A stretch of DNA of 64,000 nucleotides, taken from Zantedeschia hybrid cultivar. Taxonomy: Eukaryota; Streptophyta; Magnoliopsida; Alismatales; Araceae. The DNA is taken from the NCBI GenBank assembly GCA_030544215.1, contig JARZZO010000004.1, forward strand, positions 48,783,980 to 48,847,979, written 5' to 3'. Of this stretch, positions 34,831 through 47,210 are shown in pieces (within the stretch, counting starts at the first letter, position 1; each line of letters starts with the position of its first letter). The notes under the pieces were generated by a model. It searched no databases. It was given only the letters and a program-made list of their open reading frames with translations, and was not told the origin of the DNA. The position numbers and the translations under genes are program-made.

Positions 34831-36589
34831 GTTTTCAGCTAAAGCTACGTCTAAGATGATTTGAGATCACAAGGGAGGTTGACAAAGGGCAACAAATTAG
34901 ATAGACCTCATCCTAGCAACTTGCAACCACGTTACAAGGAGAAGAGAATTAAATACGCATTCAGCATCTACACAAGCTGCACGCTCCCTTTTCAACGGAT
35001 GGCTAGCACAATTTAGATTCTTGTATGGAATGGATATCGCACAGGTCGTAAAGCTAATGCCAAACTTGTACAAGATCCCCGAAAATTTCACTCCATTATG
35101 CCATTTTGATAAGGTACCCTTGACAAGGATGACAATAGAAACATAACACTTGATATCACTACCGTAGAGACAGAGAATGGAGGTTTTAGTTTTATATGGA
35201 TCGTTGAGAACACAGTCTAGTACTAATAAAAAAAGATCTCCCACCTCTTTTCAAAAAAAATTCTTTTTTAGTAAAAAGATAAAACCATGAAGGCACCTCT
35301 ATAGTCAAAATAAATAATGTTTTATTGGAGAAGACTCACAGTTCCTTCCCTCAACAACTAGTAATATTAAAATTAATACTGATAGAAGCATAGGATCGAC
35401 TATCCAAACACAGTAGCCAGACACTCCATGTGTAAATTAGTTTCTTAAATTGCATGGTTGGACCTTTACAACCCTAAATTGAACGGACGGTCTGGCCTAT
35501 TAACATGCTCATACTACTTGATTAATTGGTTCTTCCTACTACACCACTCTAAACGAATGTGAGGAGAGGTATAGTTAGGAGCCAAACCCTCCCCCTAACA
35601 CTTAGCATTAACTGCTTTTGAAAGTATGAAACGAATAAAAACCAAGGGCCACTCATCAAAAGAGAGTGGTGAGTGTTTCCTTGATGAGGTCATACAAACA
35701 GCTAGCAAAGAATGGCAATCTTTTTTTTTTTTTTTTTTTGAAAAAAATCATAGCATAGCATAGAATGGCAATCACATGAGGATTCCCTTACGGGTGGATG
35801 AGATCTTTATGTAGGTTCCCTCACACCTAATTCCCTCCTAATGGGTGAGAATATTATACGGCATCTTCATCATGTTTGAAGCTTGAAAAGTTTCTCGAGA
35901 TTGAAGGTGACTAGGTGAGATTAAATATTCCCGTTGAGCTCTTTTCGTGCACTTCTCCTTTCATAGTCCATGCTACTACTACTTTAGTCAAAACCATGCA
36001 TGATGTGTATATTTTAATTAAAGCATCTTTCCAATGGCCTATCATCATGACAACTTTCTTTTCAAACATCTTATTATTTCTTAAGGCATTGTGTTAAGAT
36101 TGCAATCTTTATCAAAAGACGGGAGGGTGAATGGATCTATGAACTTTTTCTCAGAGGACGACAATTGGAACTAATTATACCTAACATTGTCGGCTTGTCA
36201 AGGCCGTTGATCTTTCAATGATCAATGCTTCTTACTCTTTTATATACTAGCTCCATGTTCTTTTATATCTCTTGGATATTGTTTCGACAGCAATATATGC
36301 TAGAGTGGAGACCATGACACATGATTGCTTGGATATGATGTGTAAGAGCATCTTACCAAACAAGGCAGAACAAGTTGCATTTCCTCTGTGAACTACTTCA
36401 AAAGAAGATGACCATGTCACTGCAGCTTAATGGATGGTGGCCTAGAGGTATGATTAGGAAGTAAACCTCACTTTCTGCAGTAATGCGGGAGGAGCTTTCT
36501 GCAGATCCTCTTTATAACGTGGCATTAGCATGTTGACTAATTAAAGGTGATTGGGTGTATGTGCGTGCACGCACACACAATGTTAGATC
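34831..36589. other. No recognised gene
   Basis: A minus-strand 115-codon open frame at 34897-35244 has no motif I know and normal AT-rich composition, so I do not call it. A T-run lies near 35720. No RNA gene or transposon ends were recognised. Confidence 0.35.
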
Positions 36590-36812
36590 TAGTATTCATT
36601 CAGTGAGATCTTGGTATTCGTTGGATTTTGTCAAATTTATTGGCTTAATTTAAAACAGTCTAGTTCAAGATCCCCTTGACCTAGCTTAAGATTCTACTAA
36701 CTCAACTCAGAATCTCATATGGCCTAGTTCGAAATCTCACTGACCCACCATTCTTATAATTTAATGTCTGAGTGATCTCACTGGACAAAATTTTTACGTC
36801 CATCACTGCACA
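36590..36812 (-). repeat. Dispersed repeat, inverted copy
   Basis: This is the reverse-complement partner of 26618-26812, sharing a TTTTGTCCAGT...GAGAT start and a GACAAAATCCAACGA end on the minus strand. The two copies are ~10 kb apart. Confidence 0.6.
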
Positions 36813-37120
36813 CACACTCATGAGGGAACATACGCACACACGCTTAAAAAAAAACATTAGTATGCGATTGATTTGACTGCACGACATCAAAGTCTCGTCA
36901 ATCAAATACATCAATAAGAGTCTATGTCGTAGCGCTCAATGCAATAGCTTGATTGTTGTGGTCAAACCCATGGAAGGACCTGACTTGTATATATATATAT
37001 ATATAGTCAAAGTATATGTAAGTATTGTTTAAAATTTCTCTCTTTATATGGACTTTTGCGCGTTTTCAGATTCATCTTTTTGAAGTTCACAGGAATGAGC
37101 TCAGTTGGTGAAGAGAAATT

Positions 37121-37274
37121 CTTGGAAACTAGCAGATAGAAATGACTGCCCTTCCATTGGAAATCTCCTGATCTCGTCAAGTTAATTAGGAATTAATCTT
37201 GGGAACTAGCAGATAGAAATGGCTGCCCTTCCGTTGGAAATCTCCTGATCTCGTCAAGTTAATTAGGAATTAAG
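37121..37274. repeat. 77 bp tandem duplication
   Basis: CTTGGAAACTAGCAGATAG... (37121-37197) is repeated at 37198-37274 with three or four substitutions. It contains GATCTCGTCAAGTTAATTAGG. No coding sequence. Confidence 0.9.
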
Positions 37275-37399
37275 CTAGCAACAATCAGAAGTTGAATCCT
37301 TCAATTAGTTCAAGTTAACGTGATGCATTATGAAAGAAAGGTTAAACTATGAAGTATTCAAGCACGATGACAAAAAAACAGCTCAAACGTCAAAGCTAC

Positions 37400-38060
37400 T
37401 CGAACTCACAATTCAAGAATACAAAACTGCATTCCTTTAGGTATGCAAAGGATGGATAAATGGTCTATATATATAAGGCCCAACTTGATGCAGCCCAGGT
37501 GGCGATGACGTGACTGAAGTATGAAGATAAGAAGAAATAGAAGAGAAAGAACAGTTTGAGTGGGAATCAGATATCCTGTCAGTAAAACAAGCATAACTTT
37601 TAACACAGGAGTCGGATTCGTGTGCAGGACCCCAATTCAGAATCGTCGTTTCAAAGGGATTGAGTGGTTTATCACCTATGACCATGAAGCATCCTTTTTC
37701 GACTCAAATTCTATCGTTTCAGCATCGAATGGATCAATTTTAGTCAAAATTTGTTATTTTTGATAACTTTTCAAATAGGGATTAAGGGGACATAGAATTT
37801 GATTTTGATATTGATTCTTTTGTAAAAATTGCTTAGAATTTGATCTTCTTTCATTTGGTAGATTTTAGTTTTCTTTAGTGAAATCAAGATTTCACGTCTA
37901 TTTATAAGCGTCTCCTATGTATAGAATTTTAGTTGAATTATATTGATATTTCCGACTTTTCGTAGGGAATTGTGAATTCTCTTTTGTTCTTCTTCTATTT
38001 TTGTGTGATTCATTCTTTCTCTGAACTTTGCGCGACTAAGCATTTGCTTCGCAACTACCC
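37400..38060 (+). repeat. Possible solo LTR or LTR fragment
   Basis: The stretch has LTR-like layout: TAACTTTTAACACAGGAGTCGG upstream, a TATTTATAAGCG promoter-like site near 37901-37911, then a T-rich region ending in TTTGCGCGACTAAGC. No second copy or target duplication is visible, so this rests on resemblance to gypsy LTRs only. Confidence 0.35.
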
Positions 38061-39094
38061 ATATTAGATAACATATGGTTTCTGTGTGCCATAATATATA
38101 TCAAATAACTTAGTTGGTTTCATTACAAGGTTTTCTTTTGAGAGGTCTCAACTTTAAATCATCTTAGAATCTAAAAACTTTTTTTGCTATTCAACCAAAG
38201 CGTACTGTAAAATTATTAATCTCCTCTATTAATGAGATTACTTTTTCAGAAATCGACATAAATCCAAATTTATTATCTAATTTAGCAGAATTACCGGTGT
38301 TATGTAAGGGCTGAGAAAAAGTATTTGTGGACCTAGAAAACTACATAAAGTTGAGACAAAAGTGTTTTGGTTCTTTTTAAGGTAGTTCCATGTGGCAGGG
38401 AACCCATCCATGGATGGGAACATGCAACTATTTTGTCCTCTTCCGTTCTTAAAATGGAGATCCTCTAAGTGTAAAGTTGGATTAAACTCAATCAATGCAG
38501 AAAGGGAAAGATTTTAAAAAACTCCCTCATGCACTGCTTTTTCCATTCCTAATAAGAGGTGATTTTGAAAAATTTCCTCCGTTCTCTCTTTGCACTTACT
38601 AAGTACCAACCAAATATGCATTGACAGGAACCAGACTCTTCTTCTTATGAATTCCTCTATAAATAGAGAGAGGAATGTTATTGTGTGACCAAGGCGTACA
38701 ACTTGGCCGCACAGTACTTTTCGTCTCCAATCCTATGTTGAAAAAAAAGCATTTAATTATTCCCTTTCTCCTAAGATAATTTTCATCCTTACTTAATTTT
38801 CATCTTTCGATCGTATCCTAATTAATTGTAACCGTCCAATCGAGTGCGAGCGAATGGGTGATGAATACTAAAATTGCAGGAGATGGTAATCTAACCAATT
38901 TTTTATTTTTTGAACTATATTTTCATATTTTTTTTAAAATCAAATTTACAAGTACCTAATAGACGGTCAAGATTGGGTTTCAGGATTGGACACAATCAGA
39001 TTGTAAAAAAAAACTCCAAAAGATGGAAACAAATTAAAGGGATAATTGAATATTTAAAAATTCATAATTAATTTTATTTTATTTTTTAATATGG
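38061..39094. other. No recognised gene
   Basis: A short palindrome ATTCCTCT...AGAGGAAT around TATAAATA near 38650-38670 is the only notable signal. No supported transcript was found. Confidence 0.35.
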
Positions 39095-39310
39095 GGAAGA
39101 GGTCGAATATCATATATACACTCATTAAAATGATATCACATCTACCAATCCAATGGCACTTTTAGAATGTTATCATAACGAAATATCATATATATCCTCG
39201 TTAAAATGATTCATCGTTCACTAGCGACACTTGTAATGAAATGAAATGCTATCATGACGAGGGTATATATGATATTCCATAAATAGGAGTACATACGATA
39301 TTTTGTATGT
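39095..39310. repeat. Small foldback repeat
   Basis: GAATATCATATATACACTCATTAAAATGATAT near the left is complementary to ATGACGAGGGTATATATGATATTCC near 39256-39280. An internal repeat of ATCATATATATCCTCGTTAAAATGAT is also present. Likely a decayed MITE. Confidence 0.5.
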
Positions 39311-41976
39311 AAGGAGGATTTATATAAAATTAACCTACTATATATATATCCTACGAATTACAAGATTTTTCTCCAAAAAACTCTATATAGCACACGGTAC
39401 CATTCATAGCTTCAAGGTGTATCTACATATCCCACTAAATGTATTTAGAATACTTCATCACTATAGTTGAAAGAAAGTTTAAACTTATGTTTGGAAAGCA
39501 AATTGAAATGATAATAAGATAATTCATGTTGAAATGTGGATAATTATGAAAATATGATAACTAATTTTTTACCTAAATGAAGCTTTACTGATAACCATTA
39601 TGCTCATCAACTTTCAAATAGAATATGTGGTTTAAGTAGAAGTCATCTTTCCCTAGCACTTATTATATTATGTTGTTTGTTTTAATGTAAAGCTTTGTAA
39701 ATTATCGGTTTCAAAATCACATGTTTTAATACAAGGAAATTTCCTTCTTTTAGAATTAGAAGATATTTGTTTGATTTTTTGTAAAATAAAACAAGAGGGA
39801 TGCTCCAATCTTCTTGTTTTAGTTTATAGTGGCTATAAACCAAAACAAGAGAATTTGGCTGTGAAATAGGTGGACAAGGTCCAGACGGGGTTTTGCTTTG
39901 TATTATTTTTTACATGATTCCAAATAACTGAAATTATCGTAAAAAAAAATAATTATTTTAAATTACTCTATTTTACCTTAAAACATAACTATGGCCAACG
40001 AGTTGTGCAGCTCATAATGAATAGTCCCACCACCTCACCTTAGGGTCCCCTCCCCCTCTAAGCCAGTGACAATGCAGTGATCCCCTTCACTTGAACGTTG
40101 AGGGTATAATGAAAACGAGTGAACAACCCATGGATCCAAACATCCGTACTTAGCATCTTCGTAGCACCTTTAATACCGTCCCCAAAAGAAACCTGAAATC
40201 TCGTAGTGACCTCCTTTCCAGGGTGCCCACCATCACACCGACCATGGCCATGAGACGAACCCTAAAAAGAAAGAAGTACAAGCAGCTAGTTGGCCACACG
40301 AGGGGTTATAGTTTATGGGTACCTACAATAACAAACGATGGGGTGCAGGCGGGGCTGCTTAATGTAGCAGCCACAAACAGACACATCCACTGAAAGGCAT
40401 GGGGGAGAAGAGCCACGGCCACAGTGCTTCCTTTTCCCCTTCCTCCTCTACCATCTCAGCACCACCCAGAACCAGCCAGATGCGACAAGGTCGACAAGGA
40501 TAGATAGAACAGCACAAAAACTAGCGTTGGTGCACTGTAGCACACTACTGTGCCCGACCAATGGAGAGATCATGTAGCCTCTCATACTTGTTAATGGAGG
40601 CCAGTGTTTGGCATCCTCCTAAAAGCTTAGCGCATGCACTACACTAAGGGACAAAGGATCTAAACGGCACCGCCATGGCAACAACACGGACGAAGAAGGG
40701 GGAAGAACCCAAAAGCTTAGTACACGGTACACCCCCACACACCCTAGGATATCTCTTCATCTCTCTTTCTATCTTTCGCCTTCTTTTTAGCATCCCTCTC
40801 TTTTGTGATCAGGTGACAATGGTGACGCGATAAGCTCATCTGACTAGACGAACCCATAATGCGGGGAGGTGGGGAATCAATGCAGGGAATAAGCGTAACA
40901 ACGACTACTGGGGGGGTTGCTTTGTTGCATCCATCCTACGTTATACTGGTTCATCTACTGTCCTTGTCGCTCTCCATGTGATGTGATGCGAGCCCACCCG
41001 CCATGGGGCGGTTGATTCGGCTACTCGTTTCAAAAGGGAGAAAAAGGAAAGGATTACTTCCTGCGTTCAAACTTGTGCGAAGTCATCATGAAACCGAGAA
41101 GAGGTGTTGCAGACCAAATGTTCGTATGTACTTTGAAGTCTGGAGTTTATTCAAGTGTCGGAGTTCTTCGTCAACAATTTAATGCCAGATTGCATGTACG
41201 CTCATATAGTAAATAATGTGAAAATATATATACAACCATGTTGAAACTAATGCAGGAGAAAATGTCATTATATTCATGTGTATGTGATGTACTCTTCTTA
41301 CCTCTCAAGGACAAGGACTGATTAAACATGAGCACGCATGGAAGAAAGAGAGAGAGAGAGAGAGACAAAAGAGGAGCCCATTGCATTATAGTATAAACCA
41401 TGTGCATCGAAGAAAGGAAGACCGGCTAAAAATGAAGCAAAAAAATCTCAAATCGGAAAACAAATCATAGTTGTTGTTGTATTTATAGAGGCATAAAAAT
41501 GACAAATCACTTCAGTCTTATATCGGATGTTATAAAAATAAACATGTGCTTAAAAGTAAAACGCAACTGTTCTTTCCGACGTCGCTATGGGGATAATACT
41601 TCAAGAGAGGCATGCAAATTTTCATGCATCCACAATGACGCCGTCTATAGCAACTGAACAAAAAGTCACAAATTTATAAGTAGAATGCAACCTTTCTTCC
41701 CAACAAAGACCTTTTTTTTCAAAAAAAGACAATCTCACTTCCGCTCTAAGGAGAGTACCACAAAGAAGGCACACAATTTTTTACGCATCCACAGTACTCA
41801 TTCATATATTTGTCTCAAAATACATCTTGTTGTGGGCATTTCTCTTTTAAGTGGTTGGAAGTTGCACTCACATAAATAGTTAGTCAAATGTTCCCTAATA
41901 ACTCAATTAATTGAGGTACTCATTTCCAATAAAATTAAATCTTTTCTAATCGTTCTTTTGGAAGGAAACTTAAGAC
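39311..41976. other. No recognised gene
   Basis: AT-rich DNA up to ~39990, then a more balanced region (40000-41060) with no long open frame or motif, then AT-rich DNA again. An AG microsatellite lies at about 41347-41366. Confidence 0.4.
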
Positions 41977-42331
41977 CATGATTTGCCGTATCATATCAAA
42001 TCAAGCCGATTCGTACGAGTCAATTCGTATATGGGCCGACCCGATCCTCTGATACTCACCGAGTTTGACCGAATCGTGTCGACTCATACATACTTAATGG
42101 AATGTTTTAAGTTGAATTTTTTTTATTTGATAAATAAAATTATATTTTTATATCAATTAATAAGATACATTTTTCTAAAGTGTGACTTAAACTTATTAAT
42201 TTTAACAAATAACTCATTAATTTTAACAAGTTTATTAGCTGAATTCGTGCGACTCAAACCGAGTCCGATCGGTATCGTACCGTATCTGAAAAGATACGAT
42301 CCGATACAGATCAACGATACGGTGAACCTTG
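41977..42331. mobile_element. hAT-like MITE with 8 bp target duplication
   Basis: CTTAAGAC (41969-41976) and CCTAAGAC (42332-42339) flank the element and agree at 7 of 8 bases. Ends CATGATTTGCCGTATC and the complement of GATACGGTGAACCTTG match at most positions. CGATACGG-type motifs recur near both ends. 355 bp, non-coding. Confidence 0.75.
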
Positions 42332-42705
42332 CCTAAGACAAATGTGTGCAACCCAATAAGAGAAATTCCCTTCCCTCAAAACTCAAAAGGCAGAGCTCTT
42401 AATCTTATGCTCCAACATTAGCGACATCTTTTCATTTAATCCATGTGTATCAAGAAAATCACAAGCTGACAAATGGATGTCCATACCTTTTGCAATCTAT
42501 AACCGTAAAAGCAAATAAATAAAGGATAGATATCACATACTCCATTTCTTATAAGTTATTCATGTTCCATTTCATTTTATTGGCCAACTTGTCATGGCAG
42601 GAAAGCAAATCTAAAAATTTCAGTCTTAAAGATACTGAGCCAATAAATATACCGAAATGGACCATATGAATAATATGTCAGCAAATAGAATAGAAGATCT
42701 CAATC

Positions 42706-42713
42706 TATAAATA
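42706..42713 (+). promoter_or_regulatory. TATA box candidate upstream of the MATE gene
   Basis: TATAAATA within TCTATAAATAGC is a textbook plant TATA box at the border between AT-rich DNA and a GC-rich stretch. It is ~910 bp upstream of the MATE start codon, so it would need a long or spliced leader. It may instead serve another transcript. Confidence 0.35.
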
Positions 42714-42719
42714 GCAAGG

Positions 42720-43624
42720 GATGCCCGCGCATCTTTTGGCACGTGGAACAATATCCTCTGCAACACGGCATAGTACGCCGTCCTGTGCACCACGCCATAC
42801 ACGGCGAAGGCTAGACCATTCACGATTGGGCGCACTGCGCCTCGGTGCACAGCGTGTAATCTCGGATGTGAGGAGCGACCCCATCCGTCCGTTCCTCGTG
42901 CGCCGCTTCGGTCGTCAGGCGCGCGCTGACGAGTGCAATTCCTGGCATCGACGTGCGAGCGCCGCGCGCAGCCCGGGTTCGCCGAGAAGGCGGGCGGCTG
43001 GCGCGCTCCGCGTCAGCGGTGACCGCGGGTCCAAGCACACGCGTCCACACTCGTCCCCTGCGAGCTGAACACAAAACCTCGCGGCCGGCAAGATGTTACT
43101 CGCCACACCGTGGCTGTTGCAAGTCCCCACTCTCTCTCTCTCTCTCTCTACAGTGTGGCGTGCGAGGTGTCACGTCACCTTTACCGTGGCTAAAAGCTTC
43201 ACTTGCCCCTTGGGTTGGAGCGCCAACCGCAGTTAAGCTTCTCTATAGGCGCTCGGCTCCGTCGACCTCCGCACGCCCACACACCTTCTTAAACCTCTTC
43301 CTCTGTTCCCGGCGCTTCCTTTCCTTTGTTCAGCTTCCCCTCTCAAAACACCCCCCCCCCCCCCCCCTTCCTCCTCCATAATTTGCACCATGTTCACTCC
43401 CCCCATCAACGCCCCCTCTTCTTCCCTTCTCTCTCCTTCTGTCTTATTTGTGAGTTTGATGTGACCGTTACAGAGCCGAGGCAGGAGAGGAACAGACCCA
43501 CTTGCGCTACCCGATGATAGATTTCTGCATGTCTAATAACAAAGCCGCGATGCCCTACTGCTGTTAGAGAGAGGTCTCTTCTGAGTTCCTCCACCACTTG
43601 TCTTGTGTCCAAACCGCAGCACCA
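42720..43624 (+). promoter_or_regulatory. GC-rich, CT-repeat upstream region of the MATE gene
   Basis: This region includes a CT tract at about 43131-43149, a C-run at about 43351-43368 and pyrimidine-rich DNA to the start codon, typical of a plant core promoter and leader. Short open frames (for example 42721-43068) are arginine- and serine-rich by-products of the GC content. Confidence 0.5.
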
Positions 43625-45840
43625 ATGGCTAACGAAGAAGCACCGCTCTCGCCGCGCAAATCCTCTCCCACTGCTCAGGTACTCTGCACGCGTTCCCTCG
43701 CCATGCCGCGCCTCCTCTGTTCGATTGGCTTCTGACCTGTTTATCTATATCTGGTCTTTGTTGTTGATGACGTGAGAGCAGATGGCGAAGCTGGTGGTGG
43801 AGGAGCTGAAGGAGTTGTGGGGGATGGCGGTGCCCATCACGGCCATGAACGGGGTGGTGTACGTGCGGGCGATGGTGTCGGTGCTGTGCCTGGGGCGGCT
43901 GGGCAGCCTCGAGCTGGCGGGGGGCGCCCTCTCCATCGGCTTCACCAACATCACCGGCTACTCGGTGCTCTTCGGGCTGGCCTCCGGCCTGGAGCCCCTC
44001 TGCAGCCAGGCCTACGGCTCCAAGAACTGGGACCTCATCTGCCTCTCCTTCCAGCGCACCATCCTGCTGCTGCTCGCCGCCGCCGTCCCCATCTCCCTGC
44101 TCTGGCTCAACCTCCGCCCCATCCTCGCCACCCTCCTCGGCCAGGACCCCGACATCACCGCCGTGGCCGCCACCTACTGCCTCTACTCCCTCCCCGACCT
44201 CCTCACCAACGCCTTCCTGCAGCCCCTGCGCGTGTACCTCCGCTCCCAGGGCATCACCAAGCCCATGATGTACTGCTCCGCCCTCGCCGTCCTCCTCCAC
44301 GTCCCTCTCAACCTCCTCTTCGTCTTCGTCCTCCGCCTCGGCGTCCCCGGGGTCGCTGTCGCCGCCGTCCTCACCAATCTCAACATGGCCCTCTTCCTTC
44401 TCGCCTACCTCTACTTCTCCGGCGCCTGCGAGCTCACCTGGCGGGGCTGGTCCCCCGCCTCCGCCTCCGGCCTCGCCCCCCTGCTCCGCCTCGCCCTCCC
44501 CAGCTGCTTCAGCATTTGCCTCGAGTGGTGGTGGTACGAGATCGTGACGGTGCTCGCCGGCTACCTCCCCGACCCCAAGGTCGCCGTCGCCGCCGCCGCC
44601 ATCCTCATCCAGACCACCAGCCTCATGTACACCGTCCCCATGGGCCTCGCCGCCTGCGTCTCCACCCGGGTAAGCTAGCTCATCTGTCTTCTTCCATGCA
44701 AATTTCGAATCTTTCCATGGCAGTGAGCACTCTCTCCATCAATGCCTTTCACTGCTATGCGTTCTTTCCTTCCTCTGGTAAGAAATGAACAACAAAAGGT
44801 TGGGATTCGCTGTGCGAGGAAAGAACAAGAAAGTGAAGCGTCGTCCTCTGCTACCACCTGCGGTACAGAGCCGCTCACTGCCAAGTGCTACCGTTCCTTT
44901 CCTTACAGGGGCATGGCCGAAAGCTCTTTCTTAATAAAGAAAGGGCCGTGATCTAAGGTGTGTGCGCAGCCAATGGCATCTTGCCACGTAAGGCAGGATT
45001 GCTGCTCCCCCTCGTGCGGTGACGTCCAATGGTCGCTGCCCATTCACCGCTTCCTCTGTACTGCTGTGGTGGTGTGAAAGTATCTTCTTTTTAAGGATTT
45101 AGCCATGCCTGCAAACCCTGGTAAGAAGAGCTGAATAAGGTGTTGGAATGGTAGCTTCCTCGGCACAGAGGAAGGGGGTGGGGTGGGGTGAGGCACTGTT
45201 CCATTGGGTTGGGTGTTTGACTCGTCCTCCTTCTTGGCCTCCCTCTTACGTGGTGAAGTTTTTGCTGCAGGTGGGCAACGAGCTTGGCGCCGGGAAGCCC
45301 GTGAAAGCGAGGATGGCGGCGCTGGTGGCGCTGGGCTGCGCCTTCTTCATCGGAGCCATCAACGTGGTGTGGACCTCCGCCTTCCGCTCCCGCTGGGCGG
45401 CGCTTTTCACGGAGGACTCCGCAGTGGTGGGGATGGCTGCGGCGGTGTTGCCCCTGGTGGGCGTCTGCGAGCTCGGCAACTGCCCGCAGACCACGGGGTG
45501 CGGCGTCCTGCGGGGAACCGCCCGCCCCGCCATCGGCGCCCGCATCAACCTCATGTCCTTCTACCTGGTGGGGACCCCCGTGGCGGTGGGGCTGGCCTTC
45601 TGGCTCGGCGGGGGCTTCGCGGGGCTCTGGTACGGGCTGCTCGTGGCGCAGGCCGCCTGCGCCGTGTCTGTGCTCACCGTGGTGCTGCTGCGCACGGACT
45701 GGGAGGTGGAGGCCTTGAGGGCCAAGAAGCTCACCCACGTCGAGATGGCCGGCGCCGCCGCCGCCAACGGAGGTCACGACGAGGAAGAGATGAGCTTCTT
45801 AGATGGCGTCGCCGATGGCCGTCTTCCCGAGACTGTATAG
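43625..45840 (+). CDS. MATE efflux transporter, DETOXIFICATION 48-51 type
   Basis: Three coding exons are at 43625-43678, 43782-44669 and 45271-45840. Introns are 103 and 601 bp, both GT-AG and phase 0 (CAG|GTACTC, GAGCAG|ATG, CGG|GTAAGC, CTGCAG|GTGGGC). The product is 503 residues, the family's usual size, with about twelve hydrophobic segments. Family motifs are GLASGLEPLCSQAYG (about 86-98), LPDLLTNAFLQPLRVYLRSQG (about 155-175), CLEWWWYEIVT (about 265-274) and GNELGAGKP (about 316-324, right after the second splice). Relatives are proton-coupled exporters of the MATE superfamily (DTX48-51; BCD1/ABS4, ADP1), placed in Golgi, late-endosomal or vacuolar membranes and linked to iron homeostasis and organ growth; the substrate here is unknown. 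Third positions are almost all G or C. The start at 43625 is chosen because the splice pair is good; an ATG also opens exon 2, so an 18-residue shorter form is possible. Confidence 0.93.
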
Positions 45841-46934
45841 TTCCTCTGTTCAACCCTAAACATGACCAAGAAGAAAAAGAAGGCGATATGAACAGCAGCA
45901 AACAACTGAGCGGCACCAACTCACCTAGAAGCTGTTGCCTTCGGCCCCACTGGGCGGCCAGGGCAGGGAACCATCGCCGGGGTCTGCAACCAGCGGTGTT
46001 GGTGGCCCGTCCTCGTGGCCATGGGGGACGCTGAGGCTACTGCCCCCGACCCCTTGCGTCGTCTTGCTGCTCTTTCACCCCTACCCCATCCCCCTCCCTG
46101 TTCAAAGCTCCCCTGTTTCCGGCTTTTATCTTTGTTGTCGAGACCCGGAGTGACGGGACAAGACCTTCGTTTGATGGGATCTTCGTGTCTTGTCACTGCC
46201 ATTAACAAGCTTTATAGCTTATAGTTACCTCTCTGCAGTCCTCACTCCGTTTTCTCATCTCTCGGGCCGTTCTGTGCGTACTGTACTGTCGCCATGGTCA
46301 CAGGGCAGGGGTTGTTGGACTGACTGCACGTAACACTCGGAGGAGCCTCTCTTCGGGCTTCGCCATTACTAGTAGGGTTCGTCCGGAAGAGGTTAGAGTC
46401 GTGTATAACGCTACACATATTTCCAAAGAGGGGAGGACGACGACTGGGGTGTGTGCCCTACGCTCCTAGGCCCTGCTACAACAGAGGAGATGGCAGACGT
46501 AGAGGGTACCCAGAGGGCCATTATTGCGAGTGCTGCTCGATGCGGCTGTGGCGTGGATAAGGTGTACACCGGGGCGAGCTTGCCGGTGAGGCGGTGGCGG
46601 CTTACCCAGGGTCTCCTGCACTGTCTTCTATCTTCTCCCTGTTTCCCCCGTGCTCTTTCGTGCTTGAGTAAGGCTTTGGTGTTGTGTAGGGGCCGGCGTC
46701 ATAGAGACTCGTCAGCCATGGCTGGAGGCATAGCTAGGCGGAGGACCACCGTGACCAAAGGATCTTTCAGGAACACATACTACTCGTGGAGCATCCAATG
46801 GGAGAAGTGGTGTTGGGATTTTCTTCTGGGTTTGCACTTTGGAGATGCCGGTGTTAAAGTCGCCAGGAAGAATCCTAGGAGGGGTTAGAATTTATGTTAA
46901 GTAATACTTTCTGCGTAACGATACATGGTTAGGT
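45841..46934 (+). other. 3' flank of the MATE gene
   Basis: The 3' UTR should start here. No canonical AATAAA was seen in the first ~400 bp. A 145-codon + frame at 46451-46888 in GC-rich DNA has no motif and no clear splice or start context, so I do not call it. Confidence 0.4.
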
Positions 46935-47210
46935 GGTGTTTGGTGTGCAGTAAAATGTTGTAAAATCTTGATATCAAAACAACCGATTTTAAAATTTATG
47001 AAGATAAAATTTTTGATTTTAAAGTCATGGTTTTGAAATCACCGGTTTTGATTTATGATAATTTTGGATTGTAAATCAAAATCAGTCAAAAGGAGGATTT
47101 TAAGAGTCAATCGGTTATTTACAATGCACCAAATGTGGGAGAAAATACTGTAAACTAATTACAACACTCTAAATACAATAAGAATGTCATTTAACGGCGG
47201 AGGAGAATTT
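46935..47210. repeat. Probable MITE (GTGTTTGGTGTGCA ends)
   Basis: GGTGGTGTTTGGTGTGCAGTAAAATG at the left, and ATGCACCAAATG...ACACTCTAAATAC toward the right, suggest inverted ends. The TTTGGTGTA start with TAAAATG also begins the 33.69 kb tandem unit. Ends and duplication are not resolved. Confidence 0.4.

Noticed and set aside
34897..35244. 115-codon minus-strand open frame
   Set aside because: No motif or conserved pattern, and surrounded by repeats. It may be chance, so it is not called as a gene.
42721..43130. GC-rich open frames on both strands upstream of MATE
   Set aside because: Arg/Ser/Ala-rich, overlapping on both strands and without motifs. Treated as promoter/leader DNA.
43629..44788. 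Long open frames on the minus strand and in another + frame over the MATE exon (223-338 codons)
   Set aside because: G/C at nearly every third codon position suppresses stops in other frames. Only the MATE frame has family motifs.
45091..46034. 228- and 276-codon open frames over the last MATE exon
   Set aside because: Shadows of the GC-rich MATE exon, without motifs.
46451..46888. 145-codon + strand open frame downstream of MATE
   Set aside because: No motif, no host-gene codon bias comparable to MATE, no splice or promoter context. Best left as 3' flank.
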